NCBI RefSeq assembly: GCF_036323735.1
Contig: NC_086020.1
Location: 87,235,710-87,299,709 of the forward strand
Source of the DNA: Rattus norvegicus
Lineage: Eukaryota; Chordata; Mammalia; Rodentia; Muridae
Direction: 5' to 3'
Length of the DNA: 64,000 nucleotides
A model generated the notes under the pieces. The model worked only from the letters and a program-made list of their open reading frames with translations. It made no database searches and was not told the origin of the DNA. Made by a program: the position numbers and the translations under genes. Below are positions 1-12,213 of the stretch, piece by piece; positions within the stretch are counted from its first letter, which is position 1, and every line of letters begins with the position of its first letter.

Positions 1-426
1 CATGTCCAATACAGAAATCAATGCTAGGATCAAACTACTGCACTGAGAATAGGACCCCCTTGTGGGGAATTAGAGGAAGGATTGAGAGAATTGAAAGAGC
101 CTTCAACCCCATAAGTACAACAATGCCAACCAACCAGAGCTTCCAGGGACTAAACCACTACTGAAAGACTATACATGGACTAACCCAGGGATCCAACTGC
201 ATATGTAGCAGAGAATAGCCTTGTTGGGGCAACAGTGGAAGGGGAAGCCCTTGGTCCTGCCAAGGTTGGAACCCTCAGTACAGGGGAATATGGGGGGTCA
301 GTAAGGGGGATTGATGGGGGTAATACCCATATGGAGGATGGGGAGGTGTTGGGGGCTTATGGTCAGGAAACACGGGAAGGGAACATTTATAATGTAAGTA
401 AATAAATATATCTAATAATAAAAAGG
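1..426 (+). mobile_element. L1 3' end (sense), runs in from the left edge
   Basis: The stretch matches the 3' untranslated region of rodent L1 in the forward direction. It has the rearranged 'cagggactaaaccac' segment, the 'gcatatgtagcagagaatag' segment, a purine-rich G tract near 290-350 and an A/T-rich tail ending in an AATAATAAAAAGG stretch near 413-426. Only the 3'UTR is in the window; the body lies to the left. No ORF survives. Confidence 0.85.
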
Positions 427-1438
427 TTATATATCTGACAAAAAAAACTTCTGAATATGGTCTTATGAATAAATGATAATTCTCTTACACATTAAAAAAA
501 GAAGAAAGGCAAGATAACTTATATATCCTCTTTCTTGAAAAAATTCTCCGTTATTTCAGGGAAATATATTTATATTTAAGTTTACTGTTTCACTGGGAAA
601 ATTCCTACTATTTCAGGGAACTAAGGGGACAGCATTGGCACTTTATTCACACCTGAATGACTTTTCAAATTTCTATCTCAGTTAAATTGTTGGCTATAAA
701 TTAACACTATCGTTACTAGTATTAATTTTAACTATTCATTTAAGAGTATTACAATAGTTTTCAACAATTGTTTGTTAACAACGTATTTCTACAGACCAAG
801 CAATATCCAATACTCTAACTATACACCATAATGAACCCTGTTTTCCCTCTCACATAAAGAATGTTCACTAGTCTGTGCTTGAGTTACTATGAGTCATGAT
901 TGTCAGGGGTTATGTTACACATGACTACAAATGTAAACCTCTTACCATTTGGATGTATTTTTCTCTCAGTATAAATACCAAAGGCACAGAATTACCAAAT
1001 TCAACCATGCAAGTATATTTCCATTCCTCATTTGCATAGTTTATGACATTATGATATTGGACAAAGATTCATGGACAATTCCTAAGGTATCTAATAAAAT
1101 GTTTTCAAAGTTCTGACGTGTCTGTTAACTTTCACATGCTTCCAGCACAACAACATTGTACTCAACTAGAAGTATTTTACCTTAGGAAAAATGAAACAGA
1201 ATTCAGAAACCCAAGGCGAAAGAAATCACAATGGCCAAAAGAGCATTTGGCTCAGCTTTGCTGGACTTTTTCAAACAGATGTGCTGACTTCATGGCTCTT
1301 GCCACATTTTACTAGTCATGGCTGTGTCACCTGTGAGGCAGCATAGAGTGAGAAATTGCTCAATTGAGGTTCCTGTTTTCAGCTGTTGATTTCAAAGCCA
1401 AGATTAACATTTACACACACTGAAACACCAAAGCAAAG
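427..1438. other. Gene-free, mostly non-repetitive sequence
   Basis: AT-rich sequence with no recognised gene or repeat family. A short near-repeat (a motif ending in TTTCAGGGAA) occurs twice about 60 bp apart at 540-625. A 65-codon open frame at 1118-1315 has no recognisable domain and is not called. Confidence 0.5.
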
Positions 1439-1443
1439 AGTTC

Positions 1444-1447
<4 letters not shown>

Positions 1448-1500
<53 letters not shown>

Positions 1501-1803
1501 TTTGATTATTTTATTTATTTGCATCTCAAATGTTATCCCCCTACTCAGTTTCCCCTCTGCAAAATCTCTATCCCACCCTGTCTCCCCCTGCCTCTGTGAG
1601 GGGCTCCCCTACCTAACCACCCACCAACCCACCTCTACTTCAGTGCCCTACAATTCTCTTATGCTAGGTCATTGAACCGCCACAGGACCAAGGGTTTCCA
1701 CTGTAATTGATGCCTGATAAGCAAGGACTGAACCATCAACTAAAAGATACACTGGCAGGGGGATAAATGGATATGTAGCAGAGGATTGCCTTAGCTGGCA
1801 AAT
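1448..1803 (-). mobile_element. Short twin-primed L1 insertion
   Basis: A (TTTA)n-type tail at 1448-1500 leads into an antisense L1 3' end (about 1500-1705). From about 1710 the same family reads in the sense direction ('gactgaaccatcaactaaaa', 'atatgtagcagaggattgcc'). This inverted 5' segment is the signature of twin priming during L1 integration. The flanks carry a 9-bp target duplication AGTTCTTAT at 1439-1447 and 1804-1812. Confidence 0.8.
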
Positions 1804-1812
1804 AGTTCTTAT

Positions 1813-3053
1813 AACTGGATTTCAGGAAAGAAATTGGATCTTGAGGCTTAGCTCTACTGCTCATTTTCCTACACAAATATCTGATATAGTTGAAGGCAAT
1901 TATACCTCTCTTTCCCTACTTCTTGTCTGCATGTAGAAAGAACTGAAATCTCATTTCTATCTAAATAGAATATAAGTTCACTGTGCCAGTATGTCCTCCC
2001 TGTCTCAAAAAGCAGTCTATTCAATATCCGTTGCATATACACTTTCATACGCCATTACTCATATACTTACTAAAGATTTCCCATTTGCTATCTAGAAGAA
2101 ATCAACATGGTAAGACTGTATACCCTGGCAAAGGCAAAGGCAAGAGATCATGGGTTTATTGGGTTTACAATGCAAATTACAGTACATCTTTGCAAAGATT
2201 TCAAGGTGACAAAATACTGAGGCAGGGTGTTACATTATGTCTATAGTCAAAAGCTGAGACCAGTGAATTAATACAAGTATGCTAGTATTCAACTGTCTCT
2301 CTCCATTTTACACTTCAATGTACTTTGTAGGACAATACTTTGCACAAAATTAAGATGAGTTTTCGCAAAACAGTTAACTAAAGACAATCCCTCACAGTTG
2401 GGCTAAGATACAGTCACACTTCAACAATTTCTCACAGATGTCCTCTGTGGCTTCTTTTACACGTGAGAAGTTCACAATTAATACTAATTATAACATATTT
2501 TATTGCTTGTGTAGGCAAAAAGACTCCTAAGTTTCAACTGGACTACATTTACCCTGATATCACGAAGCAATATATAAGGGATCATTCCAAGAGAACAGGT
2601 GGTTTAGGTCACCATTGGACTACTCTTACAAATATTTTATGGGCCTGACTGACAACTTTTATGTGGCACTTGGAAAGAATTTGACACACATCAACAACAT
2701 CTAGGATCTTAGGTGTTTGGGAAACAGTATTTTGTACTGGATACTAACTGGTGTGTTAACAGAACAAGATACTTGATACAGTATGGCTCCAGCTCCGAGT
2801 CAAGGAAAAGAGAAAGGATTATGTTATGCACATCTGAGTCCCTCTAAAAACAACTGATAAATATGAACTCCTTCCTTGCAGCTGCATGCAACATTGAGTA
2901 TCTATTTCAAAATAGGCAGTATAGTTCCTGTTTTCACGAAACACTGACGTGACCTTATGCATACTAAGTTACAATACTTCCTTTCTCTATGTATAAGAAA
3001 CTGGGAACTCATGAGAACTGATTCTGATCACAAGAGGTTTCTTATCCCCAACC
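1813..3053. other. Gene-free sequence upstream of the candidate leader exon
   Basis: No recognisable repeat or coding exon. About 110 bp before the candidate ATG there is a CRE-like TGACGTGA (near 2945) followed by TTATGCAT. These could be promoter elements, but only their position argues for that. Confidence 0.35.
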
Positions 3054-3126
3054 ATGCTTCTCCTAGATACCTGGGCCAACATTCTTCACAGTGCCCTGCT
3101 CTTGGTCCTGCTTCTGGAACTTAAAG
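3054..3126 (+). pseudogene. Candidate signal-peptide (leader) exon of an unidentified secreted or membrane protein
   Basis: The ATG at 3054 sits in an acceptable context (CCAACCATGC) and opens 24 codons plus one base. They begin MLLLDTWANILH and continue into a hydrophobic core LLLVLLLELK, a typical signal peptide. The exon would end at 3126 in AAAG followed by a strong donor GTAAGC at 3127, giving a phase-1 junction. Phase 1 after the leader is the usual arrangement in immunoglobulin-superfamily and related receptor genes. I do not recognise the protein. A possible next exon lies at 14378, after three L1 insertions, but stops after 15 codons, so the locus is probably a broken relic. Chance is also possible: a hydrophobic 24-codon frame next to a donor is not rare. 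Confidence 0.35.
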
Positions 3127-3446
3127 GTAAGCATGCCCCAAGAATAGAATCATTCCGCTGTCTCTGAGCTACTCTTACCATTGAAAGTAAAGGACTCCAG
3201 TTAGTTACCTGAACTGTCACAGCTGAGAAGGTCAGAATAGTCTCTCACATAATAGATCTGAAATTCTGAGCACTGCCAAAACTGGGTTGTGAAGTTATAG
3301 CTTTGATGAATAGAGTATAAATAATTCATCCATAACAGTTTACCACACATCCCTGGTCTTCTGCACCCTCTCCAGTGAGCTTTAGTTTCTTTTATTTGTG
3401 CCAAATGGGGTTAGTAATATTCTACATGGTTCCTGTATGTTATCAG
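3127..3446. other. Unrecognised sequence (possible intron start)
   Basis: Non-repetitive, with no coding signal in either direction. If 3054-3126 is a real exon, this is the beginning of its intron. Confidence 0.3.
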
Positions 3447-4908
3447 GTTTTTCTTTTTTTTTTCTTTTTTAAATTTATTTTATTCATTTCCATTATAAAT
3501 GTGATTCCCCTTCCCACTTTCCCTTCTGAAAAACCCCTATCCCAGTCCCATCCCTATGTTTCTATGATGGTGCTCCCTCACCCACCCACCCATTCACTAC
3601 CACCTCACTGCACTATCATTCCCCCAAAACTGGAGCATCAAGCCTCTACAGGATCAAAGGGCTCCCCTCCCATAAATGTCAGATAAGGCAATCCTCTGCA
3701 AAATAAGCAGCTGGAGCCATGTGTGCCTCCTGTGTATTATTTGGATAGTGGTTAAGTCTTTAGGATCGCTGGGGGGGTGGGGCATTCATTTGTTGATACT
3801 GCTTTTCTTCCTATGGGGTTGCAAACCCCTTCAGCTTTTTAGTCATTCCTCTAACTACTCCATTGTGGTCTCCTGATCAAATGGTTGGCTGTGAGCATCT
3901 GCATCTGTATTGGTCAGGCCCAAGTCGAGTCTCTAAGGGGACAGCTATATCATGTTCCTGTCAGCTTGCACTTCTTGGCATCAACAATTGTGTCTGGGTT
4001 TGATGGCTGCAGATGGGATAGATCAGTAGGTGGGGCAGTCTCTGGATATCCTTTCCTTCAGTCTCTGCTACATTCTTTGTCCCTGCATTCCCTTTAGATG
4101 GGAACAATTCTGTATAATATTTTTGAGATGGTTGTGTGGCTTCATCCCTAAGTCTGGGGCTATGGTGAACCCCTAAATCTGGTCTCTTCAGGTTCTCTCC
4201 TTTGTTGGGTATTTCAGCTTATGCTATCTCCATTGTGTCTTGGGAGCCTCTTGTTTAACTGGAATCTGGGGCTTTCCAGAGAATACCCAACAGTTCTTCA
4301 TCCCCATGTCCTTTCAATTTCCTGAACCTCTGTATTTCTTTCCCCATCTCCTCCCACACCTGATCCTGTCCCAACTTTTCCTCCTCTTTCTGCTCATCCA
4401 CTCTCTATCTCTGCAGATAATTTTCTTTTCCCTTCTCACTAGGACTGAAAAATCCACACTTGGGTATTCCTTTTTTGAGCTTCATAACGTGTGTGAGTTG
4501 TATCATGGGTATTCCTAGCTTTTTGCTCAAAATTCACTTATCAGTGAGTGCATACCATTTATGTTCTTCTGTAACATGGTTACCTCATTGTTTTTAAAAG
4601 CTGAATAGTACTGTTTTATAAATGTACCATATTTTCTGTATCCCTTCCTCTGCTGAGGGACATCTGGGCTGTTTCCAGCCTCTGGCTATTATATATAAGA
4701 CTGATAAGAACAGAGAGGAGCATGTGTCCTTCTTACATGTTGAAACATCTTTTGGGTATTTACCCAAGAGTTGTATAGCTGGGTCCTCTGGTAGCATTAT
4801 GGTCAATTTTCTGAGGAAACACCAGAGTTGTTGTACCAGCTTGTAATTACACCAGGAATGGAAGGTGTTCCTCTTCCTTTATAGCCTCACATCATCTATT
4901 GTCACCCT

Positions 4909-5612
4909 AAGATTTTTTCTTTTCTTTTACTGTATATTTTTATTTGCATTTTGAATGTTATCACTTTCCAAGTTTTCCCTCCAGAAACCCCATATCCCAT
5001 CACCCCTCACCTTGCTTTTCTCATGGCGCTCCCCCACCCTCCCATAAACTACCTCCAGGCTACCTGCACTGGCATTGTCCTATACTGGGACATCAAGATT
5101 TCACAGGACCAACTGCCTCTTCTCCCACTGATGCCATCCAAGGCCTTTCTATGCTAAATATGTGTTTGGAGCCATGGGTTCACTCGACTTGTACTCTTTG
5201 GTTCGTGGTTTAGACCCGGGGAGCTCTGGGAGGTCTGCTTGGTTGATATTGATGTTCTTCCTATTAACACAAATTCATACACTACATGAAGTTCAAGAAG
5301 AAGACCATAGTGTGGATGCTTTAATCCCTCTTAGAAGGAGAAACAAAATACTCACAGCAGGAAATACAGAGACAAAATGTAGAGAAGAGCCTGAAGGAAA
5401 GACCATCCAGAGACTGCCCAACCTGGGGATCCATCCCATATATAGTCATCAGACTCACACACTATTGCAGATGTAAAGAAGTGCAAGCTGACAGGGACCT
5501 TATATAGCTATCCCTTGTGTGGCTTTGCCAGATCCTGATATATAGAAGTGGATGCTTGAAGCCAACCATTATACTGAGCATAGGGTCCCCAGTGTTGGAC
5601 CTTTGGAATTGA
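4909..5612 (-). mobile_element. Nested twin-primed L1
   Basis: The host L1 is interrupted after 'attgtcaccctaag' by a T-rich stretch and an antisense L1 3' end (about 4915-5268). From about 5270 L1 3'-region sequence appears in the opposite direction, to about 5612. Host L1 sequence then resumes ('ttttgaatcttatccattct'). The left flank ATTGTCACC and right flank ATTGAC look like a decayed target duplication. Confidence 0.65.
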
Positions 5613-5627
5613 CTTTTGAATCTTATC

Positions 5628-5942
5628 CATTCTTGTCACGCCCACCTCGACCGACAAGGAAGACATAACACCGTTGGATCCTTCTCAATCAGCCTTTATT
5701 GCAGGAACACCTTATTGATGATAAGGGGACCCCGAGCAACAAAGGCACTTGCCTTATATACAAAACAGACTGTGGCTGTAAATTTGTCCACTGGGGATTG
5801 GTGGAGTATGAAATACCTATTTAGCATGAATATCACCCTGGCCTTGTAGGTGCTGGGGGTATGCCAACACATGCGCTGTAGGTGTTTACCACAAACGACC
5901 ACCGGATGTCAGCGCCATCTTTAGCCGCTCCCTACACATTCT
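5628..5942 (-). mobile_element. Solo LTR of an ERVK/IAP-like element with target-site duplication
   Basis: The LTR spans 5634-5936 (303 bp). On the minus strand it begins TGTAGGGAGC and ends GGGCGTGACA, so it has TG...CA ends. It is flanked by a perfect 6-bp duplication CATTCT at 5628-5633 and 5937-5942, the length expected for class II ERV integrase. On the minus strand a TATA box (TATATAAGGC, 5751-5760) lies upstream of a polyadenylation signal AATAAAGG (5693-5700). Its ends resemble those of the provirus LTR at 48125-48434, so the two belong to related families. No internal retroviral sequence remains: this is a recombined solo LTR. Confidence 0.88.
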
Positions 5943-6449
5943 GACTGCTGTGAGGTAGCATCTCAGGGTCATTTTGATTTGCATTTCCCTGATGACTAAG
6001 GATGTTGAACATTGCTTTATCTGCCTCAGCCATTTGACATTTCTCAGTTGAGAATTCTTTGTTTACCTCTGTACCCCGTTTTTTAATAGTGTTATTTTGT
6101 TCTCTGAATACCTTATGAGTTCTTTGTATATTTTGGATATTAGCCCTATATTGAATGTAGGTTTAGTAAAGGTCTTTTTCGAATTGGCAATTTATTGTTT
6201 TTGTCCTATGGACGGTGTCTCTTGCCTTACAGAAGCATTTCAATTTTGTGAGATCCCATTTGTCAATAGTTGGTCTTAGAGCCTAAGCCATTGATATTTT
6301 CTTTAGGAAAATTTGCCCTATGCTCATGTGTTCAAGGCACTTTCCCACTTTCTTTTCTATTAGATTCAGTGTATTTGGCTTTATGTTAAGGTTCTTGATC
6401 TACTTGTACTTGAGCTTTGTACAGGAGAATAGCATTGATCAATTTGCTT

Positions 6450-6750
6450 ACTTCTTTTTTAATTTTGTATTTGTTTTTATCCTTCAGATTTTATTCCCCT
6501 CCATGTCTACCCTCAGAGTGTTGCACATCCCATACCTCCTCCCTTACTCCCTCCCTGCCCCTGTCTTCACAAGGATATCCCCTCACTGCCTCCCCACCAC
6601 CCTACCAGAACTCTATATTTCCTGGGCCTCCAGTCTCTAGAGGATTAGGTGCATCTTCTCTGACTAAACCCAGACTGGGGTGTCCTCTGTTGTATATGTG
6701 TTCGGGACCTCATCTCAGGTGGTGTATGCAGCCTGGTTGTTGATATAGTG
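6450..6750 (-). mobile_element. Lx-type L1 3' fragment, antisense
   Basis: This is the antisense 3' end of an older L1 family ('tctctgactaaacccagact', 'ctcatctcaggtggtgtatg'). It interrupts the ORF2 sequence of the host L1, which resumes at about 6750. Exact ends are uncertain. Open frames of 106 and 108 codons here are antisense shadows. Confidence 0.65.
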
Positions 6751-7188
6751 TCTGCCAGCACCATCTGTTGAATATGCTGTCTTTTTCCCATTGGATACTT
6801 TGACTTCTTTGACAGAGATCAGGTGAATATGGGTATGTGGGTTTAATTCTGGGTCTTCAATTTTACTTTATTTATCTATATATCTGTTTCTATACCAATA
6901 CCATGCTGTTTTTTTATCACTATTGCTATGTAGTACATCTTGAGGTCAGGGATGGTGATTCCCCCTGAAGTTCTCTTGTTGTTGAGAATAGATTTTGCAA
7001 TCCTTGGTTTGTGGTTTTTCAGAAGAATTTGAGAATTGCTCTTTTTATCTTTCTGAAGAAATGAGTTGTGAATTTTTTGCACCAAAATCAGAATCAGATG
7101 GTTTTAGTGCAGAATTCTGTCAGACCTTCAAAGAAGACCTAATTCCAATACTCTTCAAAGTACTCCACAAAATTGAAACAAAAGAAAT

Positions 7189-7190
<2 letters not shown>

Positions 7191-7235
<45 letters not shown>
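7191..7235. repeat. (TC)n microsatellite
   Basis: About 22 uninterrupted TC units, directly at the broken end of the L1. Confidence 0.95.
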
Positions 7236-7238
<3 letters not shown>

Positions 7239-7709
7239 TGAATGAAGAAGATTGCATGGATGACCCCATAATTTCTGATCTGGGCTTAGCAGTCCCATGC
7301 TCTACTTTGGTTGAGTTGCTATGCCATCTAACCTTGTAGAAGTCTTGGTTTCAAAATTTCCTCATTACACAATCACTGGACCTGATACTACAGAAAGAGT
7401 TAAGTCCCAATGATGGTTTTTGAACTATGGGAAGCTCTCTGCTTTTTATGGTTTCTGAAACTAATAGTTACATAATATCTTTGTTCTTTTGAAAATCCAT
7501 GATAACTTTTAAGCCTCTCCCTCTTTCTCTCTCTCTCTCCCCACCTACCCACCCCCCCCACACACACAGCTCATAGTTATCTGTTTGTTGCTATATTTTT
7601 AAATACAACTTGCTCAGTCTGTATCTTACCTGAACAAGGACTATACCAATAGAAATGTGAAAAATGAGAAACAATATCTCAGTGAAGAAGAAGATTGTAT
7701 GTTGCTGCT
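7236..7709. other. Gene-free sequence with a pyrimidine-rich patch
   Basis: Non-repetitive except for CT-rich, C-rich and CA-rich low-complexity sequence at 7505-7569. Nothing coding seen. Confidence 0.5.
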
Positions 7710-8056
7710 GTGTTATTTTTTTAAAAAAAATTGTTGTTAGACATATTTCTTTCCTTACATTTCAAATGGTATTCCCTTTCCCAGTTTCCTGTCCATAAGC
7801 CTGCATCCCTACCGCCTCACACATAAGGGTGCCCCCCCACACCTCCCTTACCACACTCCCTGACATTTCTCTGTACTGGGGGATCCAACGTTGGCAGAAC
7901 CAAGGACTTCCCCTTCCACTGGTGCCCCAACAAGCCTATTCTCTGCTACATAAGCAGTTGGAGCCCTGGGTCAGTCCATGTATAGTCTTTCGGTAGTTGT
8001 TTTGTCCCTGGGAGGTCTGATTGGTTGGCATTGTTGTTTTTACGGGGTTGCAAGTG

Positions 8057-8187
8057 CCATCAGTTCTTTCTTTTTTTTTTTTTTTCCTTTTTTTTTTTCA
8101 GAACTGGGGACCGAACCCAGGGCCTTGCGCTCGCTAGGCAAGCGCTCTACCACTGAGCTAAATCCCCAACCCCCCATCAGTTCTTTC
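8057..8187 (-). mobile_element. ID element (rodent tRNA-Ala-like/BC1-derived SINE) with target duplication
   Basis: On the minus strand the body (8173-8099) begins GGGGTTGGGGATTTAGCTCA and continues into an A-rich tail (8098-8071). It has an intact RNA polymerase III A box (8143-8160 plus-strand coordinates) and a B box GGTTCGGTCC (8108-8117). A 14-bp target duplication CCATCAGTTCTTTC lies at 8057-8070 and 8174-8187. The near-consensus body and perfect duplication imply a young insertion. High ID copy number is characteristic of rat. Confidence 0.95.
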
Positions 8188-8499
8188 AATCCTTTCACTA
8201 ATTTCCCTAAACAGGGTCCTGTTCTCAGTTCAGTGATTTGCTGCTAGCATTGACCTCAGTTTCGGACCTGCTCTGGATGTGTCTCTCAGGAGAGATCTAT
8301 ATCCGGTCCTTTTCAGCATGCATTTTCCAGCTTCATCCATCTTACCTAGTTTAGGTAGCTGTATATATATGGGCCACATGTAGGTCAGGCTCTAAATTGT
8401 CATTCCATCAGTTGCTGCTCTGAACTTTGCTTCTTTTATCTCCTCCTATGGATAATTTTTTTCTATTTCAAGAATGAGAGGGAGCATCTGCATTTGGTC

Positions 8500-11400
8500 A
8501 TCCTTCTTGAGTTTCCTGTGATCTGTGTATTGCATCTTGGGTAATTCAAGCTTTTGGCTAATATCCACTTTTAAATGAGTGCATACCAAGTGTGTTTTTC
8601 TGTGATTGGGTTACCACATTCACGATATTTTCTACTTCATTCCATTTGCCTATGAATTTCATGAAGTCATTGTTTTTGATAGCTGAGTAGTACTCTATTT
8701 TGTAGATTTACCACATTTTTTGAATCCATTCCTATGTTGAAGGGTATCTTCATGTTTTCCAGCTCTGGTTACTATAAATAAGGCTGCTATGAACATAGTG
8801 GAGCATGTGTCTTTGTTGTATGTTGGAGTATCTTTTGGGTATCTGCCAAGGAGAGGTATAGCTGAGCCCTCAGGTAGTGGAATATCCATTTTCTGAGGAA
8901 CTTCCAGACTGATTTCCAGCGTGGTTGCACCAGTTTGCAATCCCAACAACAATGGAGGAGTGTTCCTCTTTTGGCACATCCTCGCCAGTATCTGCTGTCA
9001 ACTGAGTTTTTTTTATCTCAGCCATTCTGACTGCTATGAGGTGGAATCTCAGTGTTGTTTTGATTTGCCTTTCCCTGATGACTAAGGATGTTGATCCTTT
9101 AGGTGTTTTTTGGCCATTCGATAACTCTCAGCTGAGAATGTTTTGTTTAGCTCTGTACCCCCATTTTTAATAGGGTTATTTGGCTCTCTGGAGTATACCT
9201 TCTTGAGCTCTTTGTATATTTTGGATATTAGCCCTCTATCAGATGTAGGTCGGTAAAGATCTTTTCCCAATCTGTTGATTGCCATTTTGTCCTAATGACA
9301 GTGTCTTTTATCTTACAGAAGCTTTGCAGTTTTTTGAGGTCCCATTTGCTGTTTCTCGATCTTAGCGCATCAGTCATTGTTTTGTTTTGTTTTGTTTTTT
9401 TTCAGGAAATTTTCCTCAGTGACCATGCATTTGAGACACTTCCCCAACTTTTCTTCTGTTGGTTTGAGTGTATCTGGCTTGATATGGAAGTCCTTGATCC
9501 ACTTGGACATAAGCTCCATACAGGGTGATAAGAATGGATTGATTTACATTCTTCTCCATGCTATCCTCTAGTTCAACCAGCAACATTTGTTTAGAATGCT
9601 ATCTTTTTTCCATTGAGTGATTTTAGCTGCTTTGTCGAATATCAAGTGACCATAGGTGTGTGGGTTCATTTCTGGGTCTTCAATTCTGTTCCACTGATCT
9701 ATCTACCTGTCTCTGTACCAATACCATACAGTTTTTATAACTATTGCTCTAATACTGTTTGAAGTCAGAGATGGTGATTCCCCCAGAAGTTCTCTTATTG
9801 TTGAGTACAGTTTTTGCTATCTTGTTTTTTTTTATTCCAAATGAATTTGTGGATTGCTCTTTCTATCTCTATAAAGAATTGAGTAGGAATTTTGATAGAG
9901 ATTGCATTGAATCTGTACATTGCTTTTGGCAAAATGGTCATTTTTAATATATTAATCCTGCCAATCCAAAAGCATGGGAGATCTTTTCATCTTCTGAGAT
10001 CTTCCTCAATTTCTTTCTTCAGAGACTTGGCGTTCTTCTCACACATATCTTTCACTTGCATGCTTAAAGTCACTCCTAGATATTTTACATTATTTGGATC
10101 CCTTTGACCTCCTTTCGTTTTCTGATTGCTCTTGCTAGGACTTTGCTTACTATATTAATAAGTAGGGTGAGGGTAGGCATACTTATCTAGTCCCTGATTT
10201 TAGTGAGAATGCTTCAAATTTCTCTCCATTTAATTTGATGTTAGCTACTGGTTTGCTATATACTGCTTTTACAATGTTTAGAAGGCACGTTTATTTCCTG
10301 ATCTTTCGAGGTCTTTTCTCATGAATGGGTGTTGAATTGTGTCAAATGATTTTTCAGCATCTACTGAAATGATCATGTGGTTCTTATCTTTGAGCTTGTT
10401 TTTGTAGTGGAGTATGATGATGGATTTCCCTATATTAAACCATCCCTGCATCTCTGGGGTCTGGGATGAAGGCTACTTGATCATGAAGTATGATCATTTT
10501 CATGTCTTGGTTTCGGTTTGCAAGAATTTTCTTGAGTAGTTTGAGTCAATATTCATAAGGGAAATTGGTCTGAAGTTCTCTTTCTTTGTTGGGTCTTATG
10601 TGGTCTTTGTATGAGCAATTGTAGCTTTCTAGAAGAAATTTGGTAGTGCTCTGTCTGTTTCTATTTTGTGGAATAATTTGGACATTATATGTATGTGGTC
10701 TTCTATGAAGGAATGATAGAATTCTGCATTAAACACATCTGGTCCTGAGCTCTTTTTGGTTGGGAAATTTTAATAACTTCTATATCTTTAGCAGTTTAGA
10801 TGGTTTAGATGGTTCATTTATTTGTGATTTAACTGTGGTACCTAGAAAATTGTCCATTTCTTTCAGATTTTTCAGTTTTGTTGAATATAGTGTTTGTATT
10901 AGGATCTGACGATTTTTTAATGTCCTCAGATTCTGTTGTTATGTCTCCATTTTCATTTCTCATTTTGTTAATTTGGATACACTCTGTAATCTCTGGTGAG
11001 TGTGGCTAAGTGTTTATCTATCTTGTTTATTTACTCAAAGAACCAGAACCTGATTTTGTTGATTCTTTGTATAGTCCTTTTTATTTCTACTTGGTTGACT
11101 GCAGCACTGAGGTTCATTATTTCCTGAATTCTACTCCTCTTGGGTTTATTTATTTCTTTTTGTTCTATAGCTTTCAGGTGCACTGTCAAGCTGCTGACAT
11201 ATGCTCTCTCTTGTTCCTTTTTGCAGACACTCAGAGCTATGAGGTTTTGCTCTTAGCACCACTTTCTTCATGTCCCATAATATTGGGTATGTTGTATCTT
11301 CATTTCCATTAAATTCTAAGAAGTCTTTAATTTCTTTCTTTACTTCTTCCTTGACAAAGTTGTCATTCAGTAGTGTGTTGGTCACCTTCCGTGTACATGT

Positions 11401-12110
11401 GGGATTTCTTCTCATTATTGTTTTTACTAAAGACCAGTAATAATCTGTGGTGATCTGATAGGATGCATGGAAATATTTCTATCTCCTGTATCTGTTGAAG
11501 CCTGCTTTGTGGCTGATTATATGGTCAATTTTGAAGAAGGTACCAGGAGGTGCTGAGAAGAAGATATATCCTTTTGTTTTAGGATGGATTGTTCTATAAA
11601 TACCTGTTAAATTCATTTGGTTCATAACGTCTGTTAGTCTCTTCATGTCTCTGTTTAATTTCTGTTTCCATGATCTGTCCAGTGATCAGAGTTGGGTGTT
11701 GAAATCTCCTATTATTATTGAGAGAGTTGCAATGTGTGCTTTGGGTTTTAGTAAGGTTTCTTTTATGAATGTAGGTGGTCTTGCATTTGGAGTATAGATA
11801 TTTAGGATTAAGAATTCTTCCTGTTGGATTTTTCCTTTGATGAATATGAAGCTTTCTTCCTTATTTTTTAGTGACTTTGGTTAGATGTCTATTTTATTCG
11901 ATATTAGAATGGTGACTCCAGCTTGTTTCTTTGGGCCATTTCCTTGGAAAGTTGTTTTCCAGCCATTTACTCTGAAGCAGTTACTATCTTTGTCACTGAG
12001 GTGTGTTTCCTTAATGCAGCGAAATGCTGGGTCCCCTTTTCATAGCCGGTCTGTTAGTCTATGTCTTTTTATTGGGGAATTGTGTCCATTGATGTAGAGA
12101 GATATTAAGG
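8500..12110 (-). pseudogene. L1 ORF2 remnant (endonuclease / reverse transcriptase)
   Basis: ORF2 encodes the L1 endonuclease and reverse transcriptase used in target-primed reverse transcription. Antisense ORF2 sequence is continuous here from the endonuclease region (about 12100-11300) through RT to the C-terminal region, where the open frame at 8695-8979 reads MCQKRNTPPLLLG and KDTCSTMFIAALF. The longest surviving frame is under 100 codons, so the gene is dead through many frameshifts and stops. Confidence 0.8.
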
Positions 12111-12213
12111 AATAGTGATTGTCACTTCATGTTATTTTTGTTGTTAAAGCTGGAATTATACTTGTGTGTCTCTCTTTTGGTTTCATTACAAAAAGATTAT
12201 ACAATTGCTTTCT

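Larger units (their letters stand above)
3447..7190 (-). mobile_element. Old antisense L1, itself a target for later insertions, with inverted 5' end
   Basis: A poly-T stretch near 3448 starts an antisense L1 3'UTR. ORF2 C-terminal sequence follows at 4500-4908, resumes at 5937-6449 and again at about 6750-7083. At about 7084 the L1 switches to sense ORF2 sequence (7084-7190) from the region that lies well upstream in a normal ORF2, which fits a twin-primed 5' end. The pieces are separated by a second L1 (about 4909-5612), a solo LTR (5634-5936) and an Lx 3' fragment (about 6450-6750). All reading frames are broken. Confidence 0.75.

Noticed and set aside
6320..6743. Two overlapping frames of 106 and 108 codons
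   Set aside because: They lie antisense to L1 ORF2 and an Lx 3'UTR fragment.
8099..8173. tRNA gene (A and B boxes, tRNA-Ala-like start)
   Set aside because: The rest of the fold is not a tRNA, and the A-tail and target duplication identify an ID SINE.
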